A DNA stretch of 64,000 nt. Source: Phycisphaerales bacterium UBA1845. GTDB lineage: Bacteria; Planctomycetota; Phycisphaerae; UBA1845. The stretch is taken from the NCBI GenBank assembly GCA_002338715.1, contig DDIR01000094.1, positions 10,920-74,919 of the forward strand. Reading direction: 5' to 3'. This document shows positions 24,596-34,183 of the stretch, in pieces (the stretch's first letter is position 1; each line of letters opens with the position of its first letter). The translations under genes were made by a program, and so were the position numbers. A model generated the notes under the pieces. The model had not been told where the DNA came from, made no database searches, and worked only from the letters and a program-made list of their open reading frames with translations.

Positions 24596-26272
24596 TCAGT
24601 TTGTCCAACCCGGACCGCGAACAAATTTTCCGGGCGTCGCGCCAGTATGTTTACCCTCTTTAACCACATGCCCGCCGTTGACGAACACGTGCTTCATTCC
24701 GGTGGCGTATTGGTGCGGTTCGCTGAACGTGGCTTGGTCTCCGAACGTCTTCGGATCAAACACGACCACATCGGCGAAGTAACCGTCCGCCAGGCGGCCT
24801 CTCGACTTGAGGCTCAGGTTTTCAGCCGGCAGCGATGACATCCGCCGAACCGCATCCTCCACACGCACCAGCCCTTCGTCCCGCGCATACTTGCCAATGA
24901 ACCGGGCGAACGAACCGTACGCACGCGGGTGTGGATTCCGCTTGAGGAAGATCCCTTCGGTTGCGTATGAACCCGCGTCCGAGCAGATGCTGATGTACGG
25001 CTGCTGAATCTTCGTGCGGACATTATCTTCCGACATCGTAAAGAAGATCGCCCCGACATCGCTGTGGTCTTCGATGACCAGATCCATCGCCGTGTCTTCG
25101 GGCGACGTCCCGCGTAATTTGGCAACCTCCGCCAATGTCTTGCCCGTGTACTTCTTCAGGTCGTCATTGCGGAACCCGACCAGCAGAATGTTGTCCGGCG
25201 AGCCGGCAGAGAGGTACCCGTTGTCCCACTCGGTGGTGGGCGTGTTCATTTCCTCTTTGACCTTCGCGCGGATCGCCGGATCTTTCAGGCGATTTTCCCA
25301 GGCTTCTCGCCCGCCCTCCTGCACCCATGGCGGCATGACCGCATCGAGGCCGGTCGAACTGGCGCGATAGGTATACATGTCGGCGGTGATCTTAAGACCT
25401 TGGGCGCGGGCGGCATCGATGCGACTCAACAGCGCGGGAAGCTTGCTCCAATTCGCCCGACCCGACGCCTTGATGTGATAGACCTCAGCCGGGATGTTGG
25501 CGCTCTTGGCGATAAGCAGGAATTCGTCGAACGCTTCGAGCAGGTTGTCGGCTTCGTTGCGCATGTGCGAGGTGTAGATACCACCATGCTTTGCGGCTAC
25601 CTTGGCGAGCGCGATGATTTCGTCGGTCTTGGCGTAAAATGCCGGCGCGTAAATCAGCGACGTGGACAGTCCGACCGCCCCCTCTTTCATTGCCTGATCG
25701 ACAAGCGCCTTCATCCGCTCCAACTCGTCAGCCGTCGGCTCGCGATCGTCGTAACCGATCTCATGAATCCGCACGGTCGTTGCACCGACGAATGACGCCA
25801 CGTTGACCGACACGCCGCGCTTCTCCAGATGCGACAGGTATTCGCCCAACGTCGTCCACTTGACGTCGAACTTGATGTCGCCCTGTTCTTCCACCATCTC
25901 CTTTTTCATCGCATCGTTGAGCGGGCCCATCGAGCGCCCTTCGCCCATCACTTCGAGCGTGACGCCTTGCAGGATGTCGCTCATCGCCCGGTTGTCTTCA
26001 AACAAAGACTCGCCAGCCCAACTCAGCATGTTGATGAACCCGGGCGCGACCACCAATCCGGTGGCGTCGATGTCAACATCGCCTTCGCCTTCAACTTTCG
26101 GCCCGACCGAAACAATCCGCTCACCACGAATCGCCACATCGCCAACGTATCCGTCAGCCCCCGAGCCATCCATGATCGTCGCGTTGCGAATAACCACGTC
26201 GAAGTCCTTCGAGGACGAACACCCCGCCCCCACCAACAACATCCCGATCGCCAGCATCATCCCGCGTTTCAA
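24596..26272 (-). CDS. Amidohydrolase lipoprotein of the N-acyl-D-amino-acid deacylase family
   Basis: 558 residues from a TTG at 26272, chosen because GGAGGT lies seven bases upstream and the product begins MKRGMMLAIGMLLVGAGCSSS, an ideal lipoprotein signal; a GTG at 26287 and an ATG at 26260 are alternatives. The fold is the COG3653 metal-dependent amidohydrolase: FDVVIRNATIMDGSG, VVAPGFINMLSW, GVTLEVMGEGRSMGP, YTSHMRNE, EVYHIKASG, ISICSDAGSY and the C-terminal GRLADGYFADVVVFDP. Family members remove acyl groups from D-amino acids or act on related amides. The HxH pair expected after PGFID is replaced by NMLSW, so metal binding must differ. It stands upstream of cydAB on the same strand, 95 bases away. 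Confidence 0.88.
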   Translation of the reverse strand: MKRGMMLAIGMLLVGAGCSSSKDFDVVIRNATIMDGSGADGYVGDVAIRGERIVSVGPKVEGEGDVDIDATGLVVAPGFINMLSWAGESLFEDNRAMSDILQGVTLEVMGEGRSMGPLNDAMKKEMVEEQGDIKFDVKWTTLGEYLSHLEKRGVSVNVASFVGATTVRIHEIGYDDREPTADELERMKALVDQAMKEGAVGLSTSLIYAPAFYAKTDEIIALAKVAAKHGGIYTSHMRNEADNLLEAFDEFLLIAKSANIPAEVYHIKASGRANWSKLPALLSRIDAARAQGLKITADMYTYRASSTGLDAVMPPWVQEGGREAWENRLKDPAIRAKVKEEMNTPTTEWDNGYLSAGSPDNILLVGFRNDDLKKYTGKTLAEVAKLRGTSPEDTAMDLVIEDHSDVGAIFFTMSEDNVRTKIQQPYISICSDAGSYATEGIFLKRNPHPRAYGSFARFIGKYARDEGLVRVEDAVRRMSSLPAENLSLKSRGRLADGYFADVVVFDPKTFGDQATFSEPHQYATGMKHVFVNGGHVVKEGKHTGATPGKFVRGPGWTN

Positions 26273-26424
26273 GTGACCAACCTCCACTCTGTCGTGCCAT
26301 CCAACTCGAATTCAAAGCGCACCAGATTCCGCGCACGCCTTCGCGAAAGCCTATCACATCCGCCGCACACCTCCAATCTCAATCGGATACGACCATTCGT
26401 CCCCCCAGCCGGCTGAGTGACGTT

Positions 26425-27819
26425 ATGCAGCCCTTGCAATCATCTTCGAGTCATTGGATCATGCCGAATTCAAGCTATGGATCCGAATTTGACGCCCCCG
26501 GGGCAACGCCCGATGGCGATCTGGAAACACAATTGATGGATACTTTCGACTTTACAAACGGCTCGCTGTGTTGCGACTCACACAGCCTCTCTGATATCGC
26601 CGATCAATTTGGCACGCCGGTTTACGTTTACTCTGCCCGGGCGTTTCGTGAACACTATGCGGCGCTGCGCGATGCGTTTGCGGCGATCGAACCGCGACTT
26701 TGCTTCTCCATCAAGAGTTGCCACAACGTTCATATTCTGCGGACGCTTCTTGAATGCGGTTCTTCGTTTGACGCGGTGAGTATCGGGGAAGTGCGGCGGG
26801 CACTGGAAGCCGGCGCGAAGGCCTCGGACATTGTGTTCGCCGGTGTCGGCAAGACGCCTGCAGAGATCGAAGCCGCGGTCGATCTCGGGGTCGGCACGTT
26901 CAACGCGGAATCGGCGGCAGAACTCGATGTCATCGCAGCCGTCGCGAACAAAGCCCGCAAGAATGTCCGTGCGGCTCTTCGGATCAATCCCGACGTCGAC
27001 GCCAAGACCCACCCGCACACCACCACCGGTAAGGATGAAAACAAATTCGGTATCGAGATCGGCAGCTCACCCGCTCTCTTTCAAAAGCACAAGGACGATC
27101 CGTATCTTTCGCTCGTCGGGATTCATCTGCACATTGGCTCACCGGTCAACACCGTCGCGCCCTATGTCGAGATGGTGACCAAAGCCCTCGAACTTGTCGT
27201 CAAACTCAAAGCCGACGGCGTCAACATCGACTCGATCAACATCGGCGGTGGGTACGGTGCGGAGTATGGCCACCAATCTTCCGCGACGCCGCGCGAATAC
27301 GCCGACGCCATCGTCCCCCTGCTCAAGGACAGCGGGTTGAAAGTCTCGCTCGAACCGGGCCGATCGATCTCAGCCAATGCCGGCATCCTGATCACGCGGG
27401 TGGTTTACCTGAAGGAATCACGAACCAAGCAGTTTGTGATCGTCGACGGATCGATGACCGACCTGATCCGACCGGCGCTCTATGACGCCTACCATTTCAT
27501 TTGGCCAGTCTCCCCTGCCGGCGGTGTTGCACCGTCCGACCGATCGCCTGCATATCGCATCGAAGGAGCGAGACCGGTGGACATCGTCGGGCCCGTCTGT
27601 GAAAGCAGCGATTACCTTGGCCGCAACCGGTTCATCCCGGCCGTGAAGCAAGGCGATTTGCTCGCGGTCTTCTCGGCGGGTGCGTATGGCGCGGTGATGG
27701 GCAGTCAATACAACACGCGATGCCGCGCCGCGGAAGTGCTGGTCGAAAGCGACGGTCCCCGCCTCATCCGCCGCCGCGAAACCTTCGACGACATCATGGC
27801 CTGCGAACGCAACCTGTAG
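26425..27819 (+). CDS. lysA: Diaminopimelate decarboxylase
   Basis: 464 residues from the ATG at 26425; an internal ATG at 26536 (MDTFDFTNGSLCCDSHSL) would give the family-typical N-terminus, and no ribosome site decides. The enzyme makes L-lysine from meso-diaminopimelate with PLP. Seen in order: FGTPVYVYSARAFREHY, PLP lysine in FSIKSCHNVHIL, NPDVDAKTHPHTTTGKDENKFGI, LVGIHLHIGS, the phosphate-binding INIGGGYGAEY, SLEPGRSI, active-site Cys in GPVCESSDYLG, and AGAYGAVMGSQYN. All expected residues are present. A palindromic 65-bp element begins on its last codon. Confidence 0.96.
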   Translation: MQPLQSSSSHWIMPNSSYGSEFDAPGATPDGDLETQLMDTFDFTNGSLCCDSHSLSDIADQFGTPVYVYSARAFREHYAALRDAFAAIEPRLCFSIKSCHNVHILRTLLECGSSFDAVSIGEVRRALEAGAKASDIVFAGVGKTPAEIEAAVDLGVGTFNAESAAELDVIAAVANKARKNVRAALRINPDVDAKTHPHTTTGKDENKFGIEIGSSPALFQKHKDDPYLSLVGIHLHIGSPVNTVAPYVEMVTKALELVVKLKADGVNIDSINIGGGYGAEYGHQSSATPREYADAIVPLLKDSGLKVSLEPGRSISANAGILITRVVYLKESRTKQFVIVDGSMTDLIRPALYDAYHFIWPVSPAGGVAPSDRSPAYRIEGARPVDIVGPVCESSDYLGRNRFIPAVKQGDLLAVFSAGAYGAVMGSQYNTRCRAAEVLVESDGPRLIRRRETFDDIMACERNL

Positions 27820-27880
27820 GGTGGGCCGTGCCCACCGCCGTTTGAATTCGCAACGACATGGTGGGCACGGCCCACCCTAC
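27816..27880. repeat. 65-bp palindromic element, copy 2
   Basis: It overlaps the TAG stop of lysA. Here the 21-base terminal arms are perfect inverted repeats of each other (left arm 27816-27836, right arm 27860-27880), around GCCGTTTGAATTCGCAACGACAT. It differs from copy 1 (13471-13535) at four of 65 positions. Confidence 0.88.
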
Positions 27881-27969
27881 GATTCGCACGTTTGGCAACC
27901 TGAGATAGTCCGGTTACGCTTTCAGTTCTTCGCCATTGGTCATGGCGTTTTGGATTGGGGAGATCGATC

Positions 27970-29157
27970 GTGGAAAATCAAACGGGACCAACCGAGTTGA
28001 CTGCAACCGATGCCAATCGCCGTTGGCGATTGCTGGGCATGTCCGCACTTCTGATCGCATGCATCGTCGGCGCATGCAGCCACGTCACCGAACCGATCAC
28101 GACCTCCGACCAATCCGCAACTGACGCAGTATCAACTGACGACGCATCCGATCCGATGCTTTCGGTCGATACGCTCCTACCCGCGCCGGAAGACTTCGCT
28201 TTGACGCGCATCGGGTCAGAGGATTTTCCGATCCCTCCGCATGCCAAGTACCTCGAAGGCATTCGCATCTGCATCGATCCCGGTCACGGTGGCGACGCCC
28301 ACAAGCACGGCTACAAGCGCGGACCAACCGGCGTGCGCGAAGCCGAAATGAATCTGCGGGTGGCTCAATACCTGCGCGATCTGCTCGTCCACGTCGGCGC
28401 GGAAGTTAAACTGACCCGCGAAGGCGACAACGATTTAAGCCTAGCCGACCGGGCGAAAGTGGCAGACGATTGGGACGCCGATTTGTTTATCAGTTGCCAC
28501 CACAACGCCACCAACAACACCGAAGCCAACCGCACGACGGTGTGGTATCACGGGACGGTGGACGATCGGCCCGACAATCTCGACCTCGCAAGGCACCTGT
28601 GCGAAGGTTTGTTCGACTCGCTGCAAATCCCGCAATTAACGGGCATTCCGCTCAAGAGCGATCAATTGATGTACGAGTCGGGATTCGGCGTGCTGCGGGC
28701 GGCAAACAAAACCGCGGCGCTCTGTGAGACGTCGTTCTACACCAACCCCGAAGAAGAGCAGCGTCTGCGTGATCCCCAATACAACTTGCGGGAAGCGTAC
28801 GGGATGTTCATGGGGCTGGCGCGCTACGCAGCCGGCGGACTGCCGACAGCGAGTATCAAACCGGCAGACGATGAATCGCCATCGCAGCGCGCGCCGCGGA
28901 CGCTCGTCTTCCAACTCGACGATGGTCTTCGCTCGCGCAACGCATGGGGAAGCGATCGATCGATGATCCTTAAAGATTCGATTGCTGTACGCATTGACGG
29001 CGAACGTGTGCCGCATGAATTCTCAGCGGACACGTACGAATTGAACATCACCATTCCCGACCGCATCGAAAGCGGCGAGCACAACGCAACGGTTCAATTC
29101 GAAAACATGTTCAAGAACGCGAACACCACGCCGAACTTTGCGATCACCGTCGACTAA
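27970..29157 (+). CDS. N-acetylmuramoyl-L-alanine amidase (Amidase_3), exported
   Basis: 395 residues from a GTG at 27970, chosen because GGAG lies seven bases upstream. The N-terminus has a membrane/lipoprotein-type segment (LLGMSALLIACIVGACS) and an acidic linker. The catalytic domain cuts the amide between muramic acid and the stem peptide: zinc-binding IDPGHGG, REAEMNLRVAQYL, FISCHHNAT and catalytic glutamate CETSFYTNPEEEQRL. The last 100 residues form a beta-sandwich-like part (LVFQLDDGLRSRNAWG...) not needed for catalysis. The presence of a peptidoglycan amidase and lysA close together fits a planctomycete with peptidoglycan. Confidence 0.93.
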   Translation: MENQTGPTELTATDANRRWRLLGMSALLIACIVGACSHVTEPITTSDQSATDAVSTDDASDPMLSVDTLLPAPEDFALTRIGSEDFPIPPHAKYLEGIRICIDPGHGGDAHKHGYKRGPTGVREAEMNLRVAQYLRDLLVHVGAEVKLTREGDNDLSLADRAKVADDWDADLFISCHHNATNNTEANRTTVWYHGTVDDRPDNLDLARHLCEGLFDSLQIPQLTGIPLKSDQLMYESGFGVLRAANKTAALCETSFYTNPEEEQRLRDPQYNLREAYGMFMGLARYAAGGLPTASIKPADDESPSQRAPRTLVFQLDDGLRSRNAWGSDRSMILKDSIAVRIDGERVPHEFSADTYELNITIPDRIESGEHNATVQFENMFKNANTTPNFAITVD

Positions 29158-29166
29158 TTCGCGCGA

Positions 29167-31848
29167 TCACATTCCCAATCGCCATTGCAATTGCGCGAAG
29201 TCTTCGGCATCGACGTCGTCGTCTTCGTCAAGATCGAATGCGGTGCACGATGGATCAACGGGTCCTGCATCAGGTCCGGTCATGCAATCGCCGTATGCTT
29301 CAAAGTCAGCCAGATCCGCGACGTTGTCACCGTTGTAATCGCCCGGCACGCAAATCTGCTCGATGGAATCGATGTACAGCGTGTGCGGACCGGCATCACC
29401 GGTTGACGCGATCGCGATGTGCTCCAGCGTCCCCATGCCCGTCGCACTGGTCAGTACACTGTCACCGGTCATCGCAAGCACCGGATCAATCTGCGGTTCA
29501 AATGTCAGCGTTTGCCACTGGCCCGGTGACGCATTCACGAGCACGCCCTGCGGTGAACCGGAAACCGTGTTGGCCGCTCCGACCCATTCAATGGTTCCCG
29601 ACGTCCCGCCATCCGAACCGATCGGACCGCTGGCCGACGTCTCACGCAAACCAACGCAAATCCGCACGGCCCCACTGTCCAACCGCACGCGGAGTCGAAT
29701 GGGCCGATTAAAATCAACCGTCGGATTTGGCAGCGTCGCCACGTTCGATGTGGTCAAGCGCAACCACCGCTGCAGATCGTTATCCACCCACTGCCATTCG
29801 ACGCGGGAGACATTGCTTCCCTCGAACGCGGAGATGTCGGCTGTCACTTCGGCTTCGTTGGGCGAGGATAGAAGGTCGCTGGTCGTGGAACCCGAGTACG
29901 TCGGCGGACGGAACATCACGTCAGCCCCCGTGTTCGTTGGATAACCTTCAAACCCGGTGAGCAAGTCCTTCTGGCATCCGCTGGGCCCTTCACCCAATGC
30001 AACGTCGGTCATGTTCACATCGCCGGCCGTCACTGTGAGGCTGCCCACCACCACCGGTTCAAACCCGCTCTTGGTCACGGTGATCGAATACTGCCCTGGC
30101 GTCAGTTTCAAGAACGCATAGAAACCGGTCCCATCGGACAACACCGATCGCGTTTCCGGTCCGGTCAAATCGATCGTGGCTTGATAGATGCGGTTGCCAT
30201 AGATCGGATCGTTGGGCAGCGATGCGTCGGTGATCGTTCCCGCGAGAATGCCTTGTGTCGGTGTTTCCTTCCACGGCATCAGCGGTGTGGATGCGGGCGC
30301 GGGGTAAACCTGCGTCTTCATCGACGAGAAGAACGCCGCATCGGTTGAACTGCCGTCGTTCGTGGACTGATATTGGTATTGGCAGTGACCGTCAGCCCCC
30401 ATCGCCCGCACATCGAGGATCTGCGTCAACGTGTTGGCCACCGTGTTGACGTAGCACCCCTGCCCGATGTACGCGTGACGATCGCCTTTGTGCTCGATCG
30501 CGTACTGCGCCCAATCGCGATATTGATCGGCGTGTGTGTTTTCGTTCTTGTAGTTCATCGGAAGCAGCGCATCGACGATGCCCTCCTGCATCCAGCCGGG
30601 CCAATCCTGGAACACGTAGTTGTACGTATCACTGCCAGTAAAGTTGTTGAGGTTGCCCCAGGTAATTCCATCCCCGGTCAGGACGACGTGCGGTTTGGTG
30701 GCTTGGATGTGAACGTAAATCTTTCGGACGAGGTCGGTCACCTGGTTGCGACGCCACTGTCCCCACGCGCTCCAAAGCGGCGAGGCGGACGATGTCGGCG
30801 GCAGTTCTCCGAATTCATCGAAGAAGCGCTGCTCGCTGATCGGGTTGTAACCCCATTCCGCTCCCTGATAGCGGATGTAGTCGAGATTGAATCCGTCGAC
30901 GTCGTAGTTGTCGATGATGTCCATCGCGACGGAAAGCACGTAATCCTGGACGGCTGGTATACCGGGATCGAGATAGTAATTGTTGCCTTCCAGAACCGCG
31001 CCGGTGTTGTCGGTCATCAGCCAATCGGGATGTTGCGCGAAAATGTGCGAACTCGGCGGTGATGGAAACAGCACGCTCCAAATGCGGTAGGTCACGATCC
31101 AGGGGTGCACTTCGATGTTGGCCGCGTGCGCCTTGGTGATCATGTCGGCCAACGCATCATAACCCGACGCCACGTTGGTTGCCTGCGGTTCGTACGCCGA
31201 ATCGTAATAGGCGTCACCGGCTTTTCGCACTTCCGGAATGATGACGTTGTAGTTGTTCGCCGCGAGCGTGTTGATCATGTTGGTGGTCTGCGTCGCGTTG
31301 AGAAAACCACTCCCCCACGAGTACGCCCACATCGCCCGCCATTCACCCGCACCGCGAAACGACATCGCGTCTGCAACGATGATCTTGCCGGGTTCTGCCG
31401 CACTGGTCAGCGTCACCGACCCGCTGGTTCCGGCATTGAAAGTAAACGTGCCCAACACGAACCAGGTCGAACCGTTGATCTGCTGATTGACGACAACGTT
31501 GGTCGAACCACCCGCATGATGAACCGTGTACGTCGCATCACTCGGGCGCGACGTTCCGGTCGAACGGTACCATACCGCCACTTCATAACTGCCCGTGGCT
31601 GGAATCTGCGGACGCCACTCAGCCGTCCCCGGAGTCGCGTCATCCGTACTCTTGTGGCGATAGTCGGTCAGCCATTGCCCGGTCGCGTCGAACGTGCTCC
31701 AAGTCCCCGAAGGAATGCTGAACCCGTCGTGGGTGTTGTCCACGATGATGGTTTGGGCCCGCGCGGAAGTGCCAGCAGCCATCATGGCTGCCCAAAAAAC
31801 CGCGCACGCCAGCGACATTGATCGATTTTGATTTGAAGATGATTGCAA
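29167..31848 (-). CDS. GHL10-like family 10 glycosyl hydrolase with golvesin-like and dockerin-like modules
   Basis: About 893 residues. Start is uncertain: a TTG at 31848 gives an Arg-containing signal (..NRSMSLACAVFWAAMMAAGTSARA), the first ATG is at 31818, and a TTG at 31899 is also open. After the signal, about 130 residues match golvesin/xanthan-lyase-like carbohydrate-binding modules (TIIVDNTHDGFSIPSGTWSTF... IVADAMSFRG). Then comes a TIM-barrel of the DUF187/GHL10 type: WRAMWAYSWGSGFLNATQ, IEVHPWIVTYRIW, DGFNLDYIRYQG, IVDALLPMNYKNE. A carboxypeptidase-regulatory-like module, a beta-sandwich and a dockerin-like tail (GDYNGDNVADLADFEAYGDC, FDLDEDDDVDAEDFAQLQWR) follow. Probably acts on a polysaccharide outside the cell. 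Confidence 0.88.
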   Translation of the reverse strand: MQSSSNQNRSMSLACAVFWAAMMAAGTSARAQTIIVDNTHDGFSIPSGTWSTFDATGQWLTDYRHKSTDDATPGTAEWRPQIPATGSYEVAVWYRSTGTSRPSDATYTVHHAGGSTNVVVNQQINGSTWFVLGTFTFNAGTSGSVTLTSAAEPGKIIVADAMSFRGAGEWRAMWAYSWGSGFLNATQTTNMINTLAANNYNVIIPEVRKAGDAYYDSAYEPQATNVASGYDALADMITKAHAANIEVHPWIVTYRIWSVLFPSPPSSHIFAQHPDWLMTDNTGAVLEGNNYYLDPGIPAVQDYVLSVAMDIIDNYDVDGFNLDYIRYQGAEWGYNPISEQRFFDEFGELPPTSSASPLWSAWGQWRRNQVTDLVRKIYVHIQATKPHVVLTGDGITWGNLNNFTGSDTYNYVFQDWPGWMQEGIVDALLPMNYKNENTHADQYRDWAQYAIEHKGDRHAYIGQGCYVNTVANTLTQILDVRAMGADGHCQYQYQSTNDGSSTDAAFFSSMKTQVYPAPASTPLMPWKETPTQGILAGTITDASLPNDPIYGNRIYQATIDLTGPETRSVLSDGTGFYAFLKLTPGQYSITVTKSGFEPVVVGSLTVTAGDVNMTDVALGEGPSGCQKDLLTGFEGYPTNTGADVMFRPPTYSGSTTSDLLSSPNEAEVTADISAFEGSNVSRVEWQWVDNDLQRWLRLTTSNVATLPNPTVDFNRPIRLRVRLDSGAVRICVGLRETSASGPIGSDGGTSGTIEWVGAANTVSGSPQGVLVNASPGQWQTLTFEPQIDPVLAMTGDSVLTSATGMGTLEHIAIASTGDAGPHTLYIDSIEQICVPGDYNGDNVADLADFEAYGDCMTGPDAGPVDPSCTAFDLDEDDDVDAEDFAQLQWRLGM

Positions 31849-32027
31849 CGGTCCCGCCCCCGTGGTTTTGGTCGAATGAAGAATCGGCCCGAATGCCAAA
31901 TCGAGCCATCAGAGCATTATACCGCGGTTAATTCACAATTCCGAATCAAAACGAGGGACAAAGATCGAAACCGAACCGGATGATCAAGTTGATGGTCTGA
32001 CTTGGGCCTATAACGGAGCGGTGGGCG

Positions 32028-33920
32028 CTAGGGCGTGCCGCGGGATGACAGCTTTCGGGCTTGTTGGAGGCTGTCCATCACCGTTTCCGGCAATCGGTCG
32101 GGGTCGATTCGGATGGCCTTCTCATACTCGGCGATGGCTTCGTCGTATTTGTACTGGGCCATGAGTAGGTCGCCCCGAAGCGCAGGGATCGCACCAAATC
32201 CGGGGTCGAGTCTCTCAGCCAGGTCGAGTCGTTCAGCACAATCGTCGTAGCGATGGGCAGCCAACAGCGCGTGGGCGAGATAGTACAACATCTCGGGCGT
32301 CGGATTTCGTTTGCAATACGTTTCGAGCACATCCACGCGTTCGCTCTGACGGTCCATGCGCATCAGCGCTTCAGCGGCCATCAACGTGGGCGTGGTCCAA
32401 TCGCCGGCGCCGTCGATCATCTCCTTCGCCAGCGACAACGCATCTTCAAATCTCTCTTCCGTCAGCAAGCGAACCACTTCACCCATCGCATTCACCTCCG
32501 CGATGCGGTCCTTTGGATCGGGCAGGGAATCGACGTCGGTCGTTGACGACCCGCTGAGATATCCAAGCGCCGTGAGCCGCCTTCGATCTTCAGCCGAAAG
32601 TGGCGTTGAGCTTGCAGGAGCGACCTGGTCATCGGGCCAGCGTTTGAGCATGTCGGTCAGTCGACCTTGCAATGTCGCCAACGGTCCCGCGCCTGAGCCG
32701 AACAGGTTATTGAGTTCACCGGGATCTCTCTTGAGATCGTAGAGTTCCGGTCTGGGTGCAAGAATGAATTTCGCACCGTGTGTTCGCAAACCGTGGAGCG
32801 GACTGCATCCCAAATTCAGCGGATAAAGCGTTTCAACGTAAATTGCCCGATCCGCGTTCGCGGCAGTCGTCACTTGACTGACGCCATCCAATTCAACTGG
32901 TGGCTTGACTCCGACCAGATCGCAAACCGTTGGCAAAAAATCCACGGTGCCCACCACGCGATCGTCCACCCGCGACGGTGTTGGAAACAGCGTCGGGTTC
33001 GAAAGCACGAATGCGGAGTGAACGGTTGAATCGTAAATGAAGATTCCATGTTGCTCTTCTTCGTGGTCGCCAAGCCCCTCACCGTGATCAGAGATGACGA
33101 CGATCAGCGTTTTCTCCCGACGACCGTGCTTGTCGATGGCTTTCAACAGACGTCCGAATTCGCGATCCACAAAGGCAATTTCTGCCGCATACGGACTGAG
33201 TTTGTTCTTGCTTGTTGAGCGAAGCGGCGAATCGTATGGCGCGTGTGGATCGAAATAGTGCACCCACAGAAAATACGGCGATGCATCGGACTTCTTTGAA
33301 TGAGACCGGAGCCAATCGACCGCAGAAGCCGTGACATCGTTCGCCCGCCTCTCATGCTCCAACGATGCGGGACCACGTTGGATTCGTCGATCTGTTTTGA
33401 ATTCGTACGTGTCGAAGCCTTGGTCCAAACCGAATCGTGGGTCCAATACGAAACTCGACACGAATGCGCCGGTGGCATACCCCTCGGCTTTTAACATCTC
33501 AGCCAACGTGACGTGATCTTCGGCGAGTTTGTAGATTCCGTTGTCGCGCACACCCGACGTCGGTGGGTAGAGTCCAGTCATCATCGTCGTGTGCGACGCC
33601 AGGGTTGTCGATGCACTGGTCACGGCGTCATCGAATCGAACGCCATGTTCCAGGAGTGAGTCCAGGTTGGGCGTGTGCGCGTTTTCGCGGCCATAGAATC
33701 CAAGGTGATCGGGCCGCGTGGTGTCCAAGGTAACGAGCACCACGTTAAAGCCTTTTGCGTCGCCAGGCTCAACCACATCCGCGAGCACCACCGGTTTGGT
33801 TGGATCGTTGCTGTTCGACCGAGTCGCCCAAAGGAGCACACCTGCGGCCATAATGAGAACAGGGATGATCCAACCCCATGGAGAACGCTTTTGATTTTGA
33901 TGGGTCGATTCGTCGGTCAT
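32028..33920 (-). CDS. Membrane-anchored sulfatase-like hydrolase with C-terminal TPR
   Basis: 630 residues from the ATG at 33920 (AGGA six bases upstream); the frame extends to 34025 without a better start. One membrane segment (WGWIIPVLIMAAGVLLWA) anchors the protein. The alkaline-phosphatase/sulfatase fold follows: NVVLVTLDTTRPDHLGFYG (metal Asp), TLASHTTMMTGLYPP, FLWVHYFDPHAPY, IVVISDHGEGLGDHEEEQHGIFIYD, and ELYDLKRDPGELNNL. In formylglycine sulfatases the nucleophile is Cys/Ser in CxPSR; here the equivalent is Thr106 in T-L-A-S-H, so it may be a phosphohydrolase or transferase rather than a sulfatase. The final 150 residues contain TPR helices (KYDEAIAEYEKAIRIDPD). Confidence 0.88.
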   Translation of the reverse strand: MTDESTHQNQKRSPWGWIIPVLIMAAGVLLWATRSNSNDPTKPVVLADVVEPGDAKGFNVVLVTLDTTRPDHLGFYGRENAHTPNLDSLLEHGVRFDDAVTSASTTLASHTTMMTGLYPPTSGVRDNGIYKLAEDHVTLAEMLKAEGYATGAFVSSFVLDPRFGLDQGFDTYEFKTDRRIQRGPASLEHERRANDVTASAVDWLRSHSKKSDASPYFLWVHYFDPHAPYDSPLRSTSKNKLSPYAAEIAFVDREFGRLLKAIDKHGRREKTLIVVISDHGEGLGDHEEEQHGIFIYDSTVHSAFVLSNPTLFPTPSRVDDRVVGTVDFLPTVCDLVGVKPPVELDGVSQVTTAANADRAIYVETLYPLNLGCSPLHGLRTHGAKFILAPRPELYDLKRDPGELNNLFGSGAGPLATLQGRLTDMLKRWPDDQVAPASSTPLSAEDRRRLTALGYLSGSSTTDVDSLPDPKDRIAEVNAMGEVVRLLTEERFEDALSLAKEMIDGAGDWTTPTLMAAEALMRMDRQSERVDVLETYCKRNPTPEMLYYLAHALLAAHRYDDCAERLDLAERLDPGFGAIPALRGDLLMAQYKYDEAIAEYEKAIRIDPDRLPETVMDSLQQARKLSSRGTP

Positions 33921-34028
33921 GCAGAATCCTGTCGAAGCCTTCGAATCTGTGTTCTTACCACGCGATTGCGGACATGCCAAGCGGCGCGTTGGGGTCGCGG
34001 CGCCTGGATCGCTTTTTTTCGACAAAGC

Positions 34029-34065
34029 GGCGCGACAGCGCCGTCATTCCCGCGAAAGCGGGAAT
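34029..34065. repeat. Two adjacent hairpins, REP-like sequence
   Basis: GGCGC-gaca-GCGCC at 34029-34042 is followed at once by ATTCCCGC-gaaa-GCGGGAAT at 34046-34065. The second hairpin is very like interspersed palindromes known from many bacterial genomes. Only one copy occurs in this window. Confidence 0.6.
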
Positions 34066-34183
34066 CCAGGGGAAATGCAAAGTCAATCTTGGTGAGTCCC
34101 CCCATAATGCGAGTAATAGGCGAGCGAATCGCTACGCTTGGATTGGATCGCCATAAGATCGCGCTTTGGCCACACAACCGCAT

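Noticed and set aside
34046..34065. Palindrome considered as a terminator for the sulfatase-like gene or the PEP-CTERM gene
   Set aside because: No T-run on either strand and it lies upstream of the sulfatase gene start; the real PEP-CTERM terminator is at 34184-34220.
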